From Bacteroidales bacterium WCE2008 (GTDB taxonomy: Bacteria; Bacteroidota; Bacteroidia; Bacteroidales; UBA932), in NCBI GenBank assembly GCA_900167925.1, contig FUZM01000002.1, forward strand, positions 434,001 to 498,000: a stretch of 64,000 nucleotides of DNA. The letters are read 5' to 3'. Below the pieces are notes generated by a model. It searched no databases and was not told the DNA's origin. It saw only the letters and a list, made by a program, of their open reading frames with translations. Positions 35,031 through 43,198 of the stretch are shown here, piece by piece. Every line of letters starts with the position of its first letter. The first letter of the stretch is position 1. Made by a program: the position numbers and the translations under genes.

Positions 35031-37051
35031 TCGGAAATTATCCCTAATTTTTTCAATAGAGCTTCCGGTGCCGGATCATGGCCCCGGAAGTTTTTGTATA
35101 GTACGGACTCTTCCTCGGATGAGCCCTTCTCCAGGATATTCCGGCGGAACGACGATGCGACTTCGCGGCTGAAGATGCCCTTTTCGCTGAAAAGCGAGAA
35201 AGCGTCGGCCTCGAGCACTTCGGCCCATTTGTAGCTGTAGTAGCCGGCGCTGTAGCCCCCGGCGAATATATGGCTGAACGAAGGACATACGGCTGAACCT
35301 TCGACATGCGGCAGAGTCGCCACAGGGCCGAGGACCCTCTTCTCGAAGGATTCCACGTCCTCTTCAGGGACGGAGGTCAGGGTGTGCCATGCCATGTCCA
35401 CGATACCGAACTGAAGCTGGCGGATATGGTAGTAGCCCGACAGGAAATTCTTGGCGGAGCGGATCTTTTCTATGTACTCCCGCGGGAGAGTCTCCCCTGT
35501 CTCGTAGTGGCGGGCGAATGAATCCAGATATTCCGGTTCATAGGCCCAGTTCTCCATGATCTGGGACGGCAGCTCGACGAAGTCGCGGGCGACGTTGGTC
35601 CCGCAGAGCGAAGGATAGCGGCCGCGCGAGAGCATTCCATGCAACGAGTGGCCGAATTCATGGAGGAAAGTCTCAAGCTCGGAGTGCGTCAGCAGCGACG
35701 GCTTTCCCGGAGTCGGCTTCGAGAAATTGGTGACAATGCTTATGAAAGGCCGGAAATCCTCTCCCCCGCGCATGTACTGGCCCCGGAACTCGGTCATCCA
35801 GGCCCCGCCCCTCTTTGTGGCGCGAGGAAAGAAGTCGGCATAGAACAAAGCGAGATGCGCTCCGTTCTCGTCCTTGACATCATAGACCTTTACGTCCGGA
35901 TGGTAGACAGGGATGTCGGTCCTCTGCCGGAATGTGATTCCGTAGAGCTTTGTAGCCAGTCCGAAGACGGCATCGATGCACTTCTCCAGCTGGAAATAAG
36001 GCTTCAGCAGCTGGTCGTCTATATCGTATTTCTCTTTCTTGCATTTCTCCGCCCAATAGCTGAAATCCCACGGCATCATCCCGCCCTCGAAACCTTTCGA
36101 ACGGGCGTATGCCTCCAGCTCTGCGACTTCCTTCCGGGCGACCGGAAGAGCAGGCTCGGTCAGCTCGCCGAGGAACTTTTCGACAGTCTCTCTATTCTTG
36201 GCCATCCTCGGTTCGAGCGCATAAGCCGCATAAGTCCCGAAACCCAGCATGCCGGCGACTTTCGCCCTCAGTCCGACAATTCTCTTGATAAGGGCCGTAT
36301 TGTCATGAGGACCGCCCAGGGCACGGGAATTATAGGCCCGCCACATCTTCTCGCGCAGGTCCCTGCGGGTGCTGTATTTCATGAAAGGAGAAAAACTCGG
36401 GAACTGGAGATTGAACAGCCAGCCGGACTTTCCTTTCTCCTTCGCGGCCTCGGCAGCGCCCTCCCGGACATACTCCGGCAGCCCGTCGAGGTCCTCCTCC
36501 CTGCCCAGCACCATCTCGAAAGCGTTGGTCGCTGCAAGCAGGTTGTTGCTGAAACGGAGTTCCAGCAGAGAGAGCTCTTCCATCAGCTTCCCGAACTCCG
36601 CACGCTGCTCCTCTGGAAGAGCCGCACCACTGCGGGTAAACGACCTGTAGGTCTCGTCCAGCAGCTTCCTGCGAGTCGGATCAAGCTCTCCGGCGCCATC
36701 CCGGACCGCCTTGACTCTCTCGAAAAGAGCCCGGTTCATAGATACATAGAGACTGTATTCGGTAAGCTTCGGAGAAACCTCCTCCGCTATCTCCTGCATC
36801 CGGTCGTCCCCGTCAGCCTCCAGCAGATTGAAGAATATCCCCTCAACCTTCGACAAAGCCTCCCCGGAATACTCCAGGGCCTCGATCGTATTCTCATACG
36901 TAGGAGGCTCCGGACCAGCCGCAATCCGGTCGATCTCAGCCTTCGCGAGGCTTATCGCCTCCTCGAACGCCGGCAAATAATCATCCTTGGTAAACTTATC
37001 GAATTCCGGGGCCCCGAAAGGAGCTCCCGACTGCTTCAGCAATGGGTTCAT
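35027..37051 (-). CDS. M3-family metallopeptidase (oligopeptidase A/Dcp-like)
   Basis: Zinc oligopeptidase cutting short peptides. The HExxH site is FLHEFGHSLHGML, followed about 25 residues later by the third ligand region FVELPSQIMENW. The extended helical N-terminal half and 674-aa length match the Dcp/OpdA subfamily. No signal peptide is evident (MNPLLKQSGAPFGAPEFDKF), so it is probably cytoplasmic. It has its own exact -7 box 23 bp upstream, placed at the very end of the preceding Cys-rich gene. Confidence 0.93.
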   Translation of the reverse strand: MNPLLKQSGAPFGAPEFDKFTKDDYLPAFEEAISLAKAEIDRIAAGPEPPTYENTIEALEYSGEALSKVEGIFFNLLEADGDDRMQEIAEEVSPKLTEYSLYVSMNRALFERVKAVRDGAGELDPTRRKLLDETYRSFTRSGAALPEEQRAEFGKLMEELSLLELRFSNNLLAATNAFEMVLGREEDLDGLPEYVREGAAEAAKEKGKSGWLFNLQFPSFSPFMKYSTRRDLREKMWRAYNSRALGGPHDNTALIKRIVGLRAKVAGMLGFGTYAAYALEPRMAKNRETVEKFLGELTEPALPVARKEVAELEAYARSKGFEGGMMPWDFSYWAEKCKKEKYDIDDQLLKPYFQLEKCIDAVFGLATKLYGITFRQRTDIPVYHPDVKVYDVKDENGAHLALFYADFFPRATKRGGAWMTEFRGQYMRGGEDFRPFISIVTNFSKPTPGKPSLLTHSELETFLHEFGHSLHGMLSRGRYPSLCGTNVARDFVELPSQIMENWAYEPEYLDSFARHYETGETLPREYIEKIRSAKNFLSGYYHIRQLQFGIVDMAWHTLTSVPEEDVESFEKRVLGPVATLPHVEGSAVCPSFSHIFAGGYSAGYYSYKWAEVLEADAFSLFSEKGIFSREVASSFRRNILEKGSSEEESVLYKNFRGHDPAPEALLKKLGIISD

Positions 37052-37074
37052 CTTTCAAATTATCTTTTCTTATG

Positions 37075-37082
37075 CAAAGATA
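37075..37082 (-). promoter_or_regulatory. Promoter -7 box for the M3 peptidase
   Basis: Reads TATCTTTG on the minus strand, exact TAnnTTTG, 23 bp before the ATG. Confidence 0.68.
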
Positions 37083-37083
37083 A

Positions 37084-37461
37084 TCATTTCAGCCGGGAAA
37101 CATCCCTTATCTTGAAGGAAGACATCGAGTACTTTATGTCGAAGCACTGGTACTCGAAATGCCTGCGGACCTTCCGGAAACTGGTCGCGTATGCGGGGTT
37201 GAAGCCGCGAGCTATCAGTTCCGCCGTGTCTGCCTCGGGGACATGACTGTCGACCATATTCTCCAATATGCGGTAATTCCTGCCCAGGATAGATCGCACT
37301 CTCCTGCGGATATTATAGGAAGTGGCGTTCTGGCGGTTATGCCATCTGTTCTTGCATCTCTCGCAGCAGAATTTCCGGTCCACCCTTCCGTACAATATAG
37401 GGTCCCCGCATTCCATACATACGGAGGGTTCCTCAGCTACAGGGTATTTATCTGTTATCAT
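37084..37461 (-). CDS. Small protein with two CxxC zinc knuckles
   Basis: 125-aa protein of unknown function. Residues 15-37 contain CMECG and CCERCKNRWHNR, spaced like a treble-clef or zinc-ribbon. A basic segment (YNIRRRVRSILGRNYRILENM) follows and the C-terminus FEYQCFDIKYSMSSFKIRDVSRL has beta character. Proteins of this look occur widely in Bacteroidales genomes as hypotheticals; a nucleic-acid role is plausible. CCAATATA at 37481-37488 (one mismatch to the -7 consensus on the minus strand) is the likely promoter. Confidence 0.75.
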   Translation of the reverse strand: MITDKYPVAEEPSVCMECGDPILYGRVDRKFCCERCKNRWHNRQNATSYNIRRRVRSILGRNYRILENMVDSHVPEADTAELIARGFNPAYATSFRKVRRHFEYQCFDIKYSMSSFKIRDVSRLK

Positions 37462-37832
37462 AGAGTATTTGTTTTTCGCGCCAATATAGGACTAATCGCC
37501 TGAATATCAAAAGATAATGACGGTTTGCGCAGCATTTAAACACGATTCATAAAATGTTGCGGATCATGAGTTTGCACTTTGCAGATTAAAATATTCTTTA
37601 ATCACGGCAAGGATAATTTTATCACGCCTTCAGGAGCAATTCCTGAGTTTGCACAAGTCCCGAAATCTTATGGATAATGAGGCCTCCGGACTGTCGAAAA
37701 TAAAAATCATATTTAAATTCCGCTGATTTTCAGCCACTTTGTCGAAGCGACTTGTTTTCCGTTTTACTTTGCAATCGTCATCCCGGACAAGATCGGGGAC
37801 CAGACAATCCGTTTAACATTAATCAAGACAAA
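37462..37832. other. 370-bp spacer upstream of ssb and the fimbrial operon
   Basis: AT-rich, no gene seen. TGAGTTTGCAC occurs twice in direct orientation (37567-37577 and 37644-37654), 77 bp apart. A palindrome resembling the widespread TCCCGGA-type repeat lies near 37779-37797 (TCCCGGA, 5-nt loop, TCGGGGA; one mismatch). A likely promoter for ssb is TTACTTTG (37764-37771, one mismatch) with TTTG at 37738-37741 as -33. The doubled 11-mer is a candidate operator for the downstream genes. Confidence 0.5.
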
Positions 37833-38183
37833 ATGGAACAGTTCAACAGAATCGAAATCAGAGGTCTGATCGGGAATGTCAGACTTGCAAACGCCCAGAA
37901 CAAGACTGGAGCAAACTTCACTATCGCTACCAACTATGCCTATAAAGACAAGGATGGGGTCCCTGTAATAGACACTATGTGGTTTTCGGTAGTCGCCTGG
38001 GAAGGAAAGAACATAAAGGATCTCCATAAGCTGGGAGCCGGCCTTCCGATTGAAGTGACCGGAAGAGTCCGTTCCAGGACCTACACTTCCAGCGACGGCG
38101 AAGAAAGAAGAATCCATGAGGTCGTAGCCAGCAAGATCACGTTCATAGATCCGGAAACGACCCTTGCTCCATCCATGTATTGA
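37833..38183 (+). CDS. Short single-stranded DNA-binding protein
   Basis: 116-aa OB-fold SSB: EQFNRIEIRGLIGNVRLANAQNKTGANFTIATN, MWFSVVAWEG and GLPIEVTGRVRSRTYTSSDG match the family. It lacks the Gly/Pro-rich linker and acidic C-terminal tip (DDDIPF-type) that recruit repair proteins, ending instead in TTLAPSMY. It is thus a paralogue or specialised form and not the main cellular SSB. The next gene, the first fimbrial lipoprotein, starts 15 bp after its stop, so the two may be cotranscribed. The ATG at 37833 fits the family start. Confidence 0.88.
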   Translation: MEQFNRIEIRGLIGNVRLANAQNKTGANFTIATNYAYKDKDGVPVIDTMWFSVVAWEGKNIKDLHKLGAGLPIEVTGRVRSRTYTSSDGEERRIHEVVASKITFIDPETTLAPSMY

Positions 38184-38198
38184 AATTGAACTTATAGC

Positions 38199-40157
38199 AT
38201 GATGAACCTGAAAAACGCAGTCATCCTTTCGCTTGCCGTCGTCATTGCGGCAGGTTGCGCAATGCAGAGAAAGCTGGAGTCTCTCAGAAACAGCTCCGCG
38301 CAGGCGGTCATATCGATAGCAGACGTGAATGACGTGCCGGAGCTGGCAATAGAAGAGTTCTCGAGAGACACCCTCACCATCACTGGCGAAGACGGGCAGG
38401 AGATGTTGATAATGAAAGCCGTCAAGGATGACGAGACTGGGGAGATGGTCGCTACCGACGTAATCAAGGCAGCGAAGGTGACTGCGCGATTCAGGAATCT
38501 TGCGGAAAGGAACGGAAAGGTGGACCTTTGTTTCGACGTGGATGTGCCGGAAGAAATGCAGGACAGCAAGTGGCAACTGCGTTTCATGCCGGAAATGAGG
38601 ATACTGGAGGACACAGTCGTTCTCGAGCCCGTGATAATCACCGGGAAAGATTACAGGAAAGCCCAGCTGCGGGGTTACGAGCACTACCGGAAGTTTCTGG
38701 CTTCCATAATCACGGACTCCACCCTGTTCATAAATACAGGTCAGCTGGAGGTGTTCCTACAGAGAAACCTGCCCCAGATATACAGGCTGAGGACTGATTC
38801 CACCTACGTTTCTGACGAAAGTTTCGCGTCCATATATGGAGTGACTGAAAGACAGGCCATAGACCACTATACCAGCCGTTACAAGATAAGGAAGAACAAC
38901 AGGAAGATCGCCAGCAAAGACAAGATGTTCCGGAAGTATATAAAGGCTCCGATAATCACGGAAGGGTTGCGCCTGGACACGGTCATCTCAGGGGACGGCG
39001 GCGGTTTCATTTACCGGTACGTGCAGACCGTCCATACCAGGCCGAGGCTCAGGAAGGTGGAGATATCCATGTCCGGAGAGATCTACGAGCAGGATACGCG
39101 GCTCTACACCATGCCCCGGAGCGAACCGCTGACTTTCTATATCAGCTCGCTCAGTTCGCTGGCGGACAACCGCGAGAAGTATATCTCCAAGGTAGTGGAA
39201 AGGAATGTCGCCGCCAATACGGCCTGCTATATTGACTTCCGCGCCGGCAGCGCCGAGATCGACATGGCGCTTTCCGACAATGTGGAAGAGATCGGCAGGA
39301 TAAAAGGCAACCTGGCAAATCTGATGAGCAACAAGACTTTCGGTCTCGATTCGATAATAGTTACGGCCTCCTGCTCGCCTGAAGGCTCATTCCTCAACAA
39401 CTCCACCCTCTCCAGAAGGCGTTCGGAGGCCGTTTCTTTATTCTTTGACAGATATATCAGGAGATACCGGGATTCCTTGCGGCGCTCTGACGGTTTCGTA
39501 ATCGACATGGAAGGGATATACGAGGAGAAAAAGGCTGCGAATGAGATCAGATTCATTTCCAGGAACACCCCGGAGAACTGGGATATGCTTGACAGGCTTA
39601 TGGCGTCGGATACGGTATTGACACGGACGGCAAAGAAGAAATATCTGGAGCTGGCTTCAATAAGGGATCCCGACGAAAGAGAGGCGCGTTTCCGCAATGA
39701 GCACTGGTACAGGCACCTTCGGGAGCAGCTGTATCCAAAACTCAGGACGGTCCGCTTCGACTTCCACCTGCACCGTATCGGAATGGTCAAGGATACCATC
39801 CATACGACAGAGCTGGACACGACGTATATGAACGGGCTTCAGGCGATAAGGGACAGGGACTATAAGACGGCCGTCACCCTGCTCAGGCCTTACCGGGATT
39901 ACAACACGGCCGTAGCATTCTGCGCGATGGACTACAACGCCAGCGCCCTCGACATTCTCGAGGAACTTCCGCGCTCCGCAAAGGTCAATTACATGCTGGC
40001 CCTGATATACAGCCGTACAGGCAGGACCAGGGATGCAGTCCAATGCTATCTGGACGCATGTTCCGGCGACAGGACATTCGTCAGCAGAGGAAATCTTGAC
40101 CCTGAGATTTCAGCGCTGATTTCCACATACGGACTTAACAGAGAAGACGATTATTAA
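38199..40157 (+). CDS. OmpA-like lipoprotein of the fimbrial operon
   Basis: 652-aa lipoprotein (lipobox IAAGC, Cys20). An N-terminal beta-rich region of about 320 residues (with VVLEPVIITGKDYRKAQLRGYEHY) is followed by an OmpA/MotB-like peptidoglycan-associating domain (about residues 345-430: GSAEIDMALSDNVEEIG, IIVTASCSPEGSFLNNSTLSRRRSEAV). The C-terminal 110 residues look like TPR repeats (YNTAVAFCAMDYNASALDILEELPRSAKVNYMLALIYSRTG). Comparable proteins precede Mfa/Fim pilin genes in Bacteroides; it may anchor the assembly to the wall. ATG ATG at the start leaves a one-codon ambiguity. Confidence 0.78.
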   Translation: MMNLKNAVILSLAVVIAAGCAMQRKLESLRNSSAQAVISIADVNDVPELAIEEFSRDTLTITGEDGQEMLIMKAVKDDETGEMVATDVIKAAKVTARFRNLAERNGKVDLCFDVDVPEEMQDSKWQLRFMPEMRILEDTVVLEPVIITGKDYRKAQLRGYEHYRKFLASIITDSTLFINTGQLEVFLQRNLPQIYRLRTDSTYVSDESFASIYGVTERQAIDHYTSRYKIRKNNRKIASKDKMFRKYIKAPIITEGLRLDTVISGDGGGFIYRYVQTVHTRPRLRKVEISMSGEIYEQDTRLYTMPRSEPLTFYISSLSSLADNREKYISKVVERNVAANTACYIDFRAGSAEIDMALSDNVEEIGRIKGNLANLMSNKTFGLDSIIVTASCSPEGSFLNNSTLSRRRSEAVSLFFDRYIRRYRDSLRRSDGFVIDMEGIYEEKKAANEIRFISRNTPENWDMLDRLMASDTVLTRTAKKKYLELASIRDPDEREARFRNEHWYRHLREQLYPKLRTVRFDFHLHRIGMVKDTIHTTELDTTYMNGLQAIRDRDYKTAVTLLRPYRDYNTAVAFCAMDYNASALDILEELPRSAKVNYMLALIYSRTGRTRDAVQCYLDACSGDRTFVSRGNLDPEISALISTYGLNREDDY

Positions 40158-40168
40158 AACCATATGAT

Positions 40169-41290
40169 ATGAAAAGAAAAGCAATTGTTTATGCGGCGGT
40201 CATTTTGCTGGCCTCCGCCTGCGAAAAAGAAGCTGCGCAGCAGTCCCCGGGCGGCGCATCGCTGAGCTTCCACATCGGAGAGCCCGAAACTAAAGCCTAC
40301 GTTGCAAGTTCGAGCGCCGAAAGCATGATGAAAAGCCTGGATGTATATGTATTCTTCAATGACAGCGGCCTCGGCAGCGCCAACGGCCAGCTGGAGACAT
40401 ATCGTCACTATACCCCTGGGACATCCACATTCGAGATTTCCGGAAAGGATGCGATCAAGGTTTCCTATGGGGCGAAGACGGTGGCTTTCGTTGCGAATGC
40501 CCCTTCGGACATGCCCGCCGGCATCAAGAGCATAAGCGATTTCAACAACTGGGAGACTCATTCATGGTCGTTCTCAGACAACGCCATCGACAAGTTCGTC
40601 ATGACCTCCAAAAAGAACATCACAATCTCCGGTGACATAAGGCTGGATTCGACCAAGGATTCAACGCTTATGCTGAAGAGGCTGGTCTCCAGAGTAGAAT
40701 TCAAAGGGTTCAGGAACGATCTTCCGGCATCGCTTGGAAAGCTGACTCTGGAAGGTGCTTATCTGTACAACGTCAACAAGACGATAGACAATTCCGCCGG
40801 AGCAGATGACAATTTCTGGAGGAAGAAGGATGCAGGCACAGCCCTCTCCGATGCCGCCGTCGAGAAACTTGTCAACCCGGGGGCATATCTTCCCTCAGCT
40901 GCCAGATTTGCCGGCAGCCTGGCGAAAGGAAGCTCCTGGTCAGAAAAGAAAGAGAACAAATACTACATGTACGGATTCCCGAATCCTGTGCCTGAAGCTT
41001 CGGATGCAGGATCTAAGGACTGGGTGACCAAGCTGGTGATACAGACCAAGGTCAACGGCATAAGATATTACTACCCTATCGGGATAAAAGGAATGGAGTC
41101 CAACAAGACATACGTGATAAACAATGTGACTGTCTCGAGGCTCGGCTCGACAAGTCCTGACAAATATGTATCTACGGCCTCCCTCTCGCTCAGCATATCC
41201 GTCCTCGACTGGACTACCGGCAACGTGACCGGCAATTTTAACGGGACTCTCGAAGGGAACGGAAGTGACGGCTGGACAATAAGCCTTTAG
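40169..41290 (+). CDS. FimA/Mfa1-type major fimbrial subunit precursor
   Basis: 373-aa lipoprotein pilin (lipobox ASAC, Cys18) of the Bacteroidales type V fimbria family. After a short linker comes GEPETKAYVASSSAESMMKSLDVYVF, then TVAFVANAP, LVSRVEFKG and the C-terminal INNVTVSRLGSTSPD, all typical of Mfa-like stalk pilins that are lipid-anchored, proteolytically trimmed and polymerised by strand exchange. Lys46 in PETKAY lies where a trypsin-like trimming site would be expected (inference). It is followed by a 112-bp spacer with a long inverted repeat before the anchor gene. Confidence 0.8.
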   Translation: MKRKAIVYAAVILLASACEKEAAQQSPGGASLSFHIGEPETKAYVASSSAESMMKSLDVYVFFNDSGLGSANGQLETYRHYTPGTSTFEISGKDAIKVSYGAKTVAFVANAPSDMPAGIKSISDFNNWETHSWSFSDNAIDKFVMTSKKNITISGDIRLDSTKDSTLMLKRLVSRVEFKGFRNDLPASLGKLTLEGAYLYNVNKTIDNSAGADDNFWRKKDAGTALSDAAVEKLVNPGAYLPSAARFAGSLAKGSSWSEKKENKYYMYGFPNPVPEASDAGSKDWVTKLVIQTKVNGIRYYYPIGIKGMESNKTYVINNVTVSRLGSTSPDKYVSTASLSLSISVLDWTTGNVTGNFNGTLEGNGSDGWTISL

Positions 41291-41298
41291 AATAATAG

Positions 41299-41387
41299 AC
41301 GGCAGATACCCTATTGCTATTCCAGATTGCACTCGACAATAGCCACTACTGACAACGTTCCGGTTCAGGATGGCGGGTATCTGCCGT
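41299..41387 (+). promoter_or_regulatory. Long-loop inverted repeat between stalk and anchor pilin genes
   Basis: ACGGCAGATACCC (41299-41311) and GGGTATCTGCCGT (41375-41387) are perfect 13-bp inverted copies around a 63-nt loop that itself has CTATTG/CAATAG. It starts 8 bp after the pilin stop and ends 15 bp before the anchor ATG. Possible roles: partial terminator or RNA-stability element giving more stalk than anchor, or a small invertible segment. Confidence 0.75.
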
Positions 41388-41402
41388 TTAAAATATACTA
41401 TT

Positions 41403-42173
41403 ATGTACAAACTGATGCAATACGTGACAGCAGCTGCGGCTCTGCTTGTCCTCGCCAGCTGCTCTGTCAAAGAGGACCGGCATGAATGTCCATGCCTGCT
41501 TACGATAATTCTGGAAAGAGTGCCGGAAAGGATCATGAACAGAGCCGACGGCCTCTGGATAAACATATCGACGGAGGGAAAGGGAACGGCGCTGGACAGC
41601 CCGGTGACAGGCTCGGACTATTCCGGGCCCGAGTGGCTCGGCACCGATGTAGACAAGGGACTGGTCTCTGTAATCTGCTCCAACAGCAAGGCTCTGGCTG
41701 TCCCGTATGGCAGCGAATGCGACAGTATATACGCCCATTACAAGACAGTGCGTTGCTTCGAAGACAATGCCAGAGACACGGTCCTTCTAAGGAAACAATG
41801 GTGCACCGCCACGATCATACTGAAGAATGCATATCCCGAAGAGAAATATCTATTTGAGGTCCACGGGAACTGGGCCGGCATTTCCCAGTCCGGTCTGGAG
41901 CCCGTCCCCGGACGCTTCTATTCTGTCCCCCGGAGGATCGATACCGACAAATTCCAGATACGTCTGCCCCGTCAGGGGGACGATTCCATGGTCATGAGCC
42001 TGAACAGTGTCTATGAATATTCTCTCGGGAAACTGATCGCCGGTTCCGGATATGACTGGAAAGCGCAGAATCTGGATGATATCAGGATTCTGATCGACTA
42101 CGCCAGCGCCGAGATCGCTGTTTCGGTCTCCCCATGGGATGGCGGTCCCGACTTTGGTGACATTGAAATATGA
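41403..42173 (+). CDS. FimB/Mfa2-family fimbrial anchor lipoprotein
   Basis: 256-aa lipoprotein (lipobox LASC, Cys20). Cys28 and Cys30 in HECPCLLTIIL, the RADGLWINISTEGKG segment and the mid-protein TATIILKNAYPEEKYLFEVHGNWAG match the FimB/Mfa2 family, which terminates and anchors the fimbria at the cell surface. The start at 41403 opens a clean lipoprotein signal. It is followed 6 bp later by another fimbrial lipoprotein gene, consistent with an operon. Confidence 0.8.
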   Translation: MYKLMQYVTAAAALLVLASCSVKEDRHECPCLLTIILERVPERIMNRADGLWINISTEGKGTALDSPVTGSDYSGPEWLGTDVDKGLVSVICSNSKALAVPYGSECDSIYAHYKTVRCFEDNARDTVLLRKQWCTATIILKNAYPEEKYLFEVHGNWAGISQSGLEPVPGRFYSVPRRIDTDKFQIRLPRQGDDSMVMSLNSVYEYSLGKLIAGSGYDWKAQNLDDIRILIDYASAEIAVSVSPWDGGPDFGDIEI

Positions 42174-42179
42174 CAAGAT

Positions 42180-43196
42180 ATGAGAATAATACCATTGATA
42201 GTGATGATGGCCGCCTTTCTTTCGTGTGCGAAGGAAAGGCCGGAGCCCGTCGAAAGCGGTCATATACAGGGTTCGATAAGGGTGAAAGCCGCTCCGGGAG
42301 AAATCTCCAACACAGCCGTATGGCTATACGCCGGGGATCCCGCATCCGGGGCAGGCGCAATCGCTTTCGGCCTGAGCCTGGACGGAAAGCCCGTAATAGT
42401 TTCCCTTCCGGCAAAAGGCAAACTTTATTACAGGATAATATGCAATCTTCCGGAGAGTTTTCTGGGCAGGGATCTCGACAGCCTGCATCTTCAGTGCAAG
42501 GATTTCTTGCCCGGACTGTTGCCGATGAGCGGCAGCGGTACGCTCATGGCGGAATCGGATTTCGCGGAACTTGCCGCATCTGTCAAAAGGAGGGTAGCCA
42601 GGTTTTCGATAGAGAAAATCACAAACAAAATCCAGACTCCCGGATACGATGCGGGCGAACTGAAGATACTGGGTTTCCATATAGAAAACGGAGTGGCGTT
42701 CGCCGACATGGACTGGAGCACTTCATCAGAGCCCTTGACCAGCAATGATTTCTTCAACTGTTCTGTGATTCCGCCTCTTCGTCTGAAACAGTCATTCAGC
42801 AGCGCTCCCGCCTGGAGCATGGCTTCTGTAGTCTTCGGCACTCCGCAGACAATCGCTCAGGGGTCATCAAGGGCATTCAAATCCTATTATGTCTATGCAT
42901 GTCCGAATCATGTCAAGACTGACGAGAGATGGACGCTGGAGAAGGCAGGTACAAGCCGGACATGGACCCCGAGAAAGACAAGACTTGTAATCCACTGTTC
43001 CTCGCCTTCCGGAGACCGGTTTTACGCGATAACCATGGACAGTGTCGAACCGGGAACATGGTATAAGTTCAAGAACATCAATCTGAAGCATGCCGGCTCA
43101 AGGGATCCGGATATTCCGGTGGAAGTATCTGACGGGGATTTTTCCCTGGATATGGAAGAGTGGACGACAAGCGACGGATATATAGAAAACATCTGA
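42180..43196 (+). CDS. Fimbrillin-like minor subunit lipoprotein
   Basis: 338-aa lipoprotein (lipobox FLSC, Cys16). The N-terminal half has the pilin pattern of immunoglobulin-like strands (GSIRVKAAPGEISNTAVWLYAG, VSLPAKGKLYYRIICNLP) and a VARFSIEKI segment like the VSRVEF core of FimA-type pilins. The late TWYKFKNINLKHAGSRDPD resembles the conserved end of such subunits. Its place between anchor and tip genes suggests an adaptor or minor tip subunit. Homology is inferred from pattern and context. Confidence 0.65.
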   Translation: MRIIPLIVMMAAFLSCAKERPEPVESGHIQGSIRVKAAPGEISNTAVWLYAGDPASGAGAIAFGLSLDGKPVIVSLPAKGKLYYRIICNLPESFLGRDLDSLHLQCKDFLPGLLPMSGSGTLMAESDFAELAASVKRRVARFSIEKITNKIQTPGYDAGELKILGFHIENGVAFADMDWSTSSEPLTSNDFFNCSVIPPLRLKQSFSSAPAWSMASVVFGTPQTIAQGSSRAFKSYYVYACPNHVKTDERWTLEKAGTSRTWTPRKTRLVIHCSSPSGDRFYAITMDSVEPGTWYKFKNINLKHAGSRDPDIPVEVSDGDFSLDMEEWTTSDGYIENI

Positions 43197-43198
43197 TT

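Noticed and set aside
35639..37246. 535-codon plus-strand open frame
   Set aside because: Antisense to the M3 peptidase, which has the HEFGH site; the plus-strand product is low-complexity in look.
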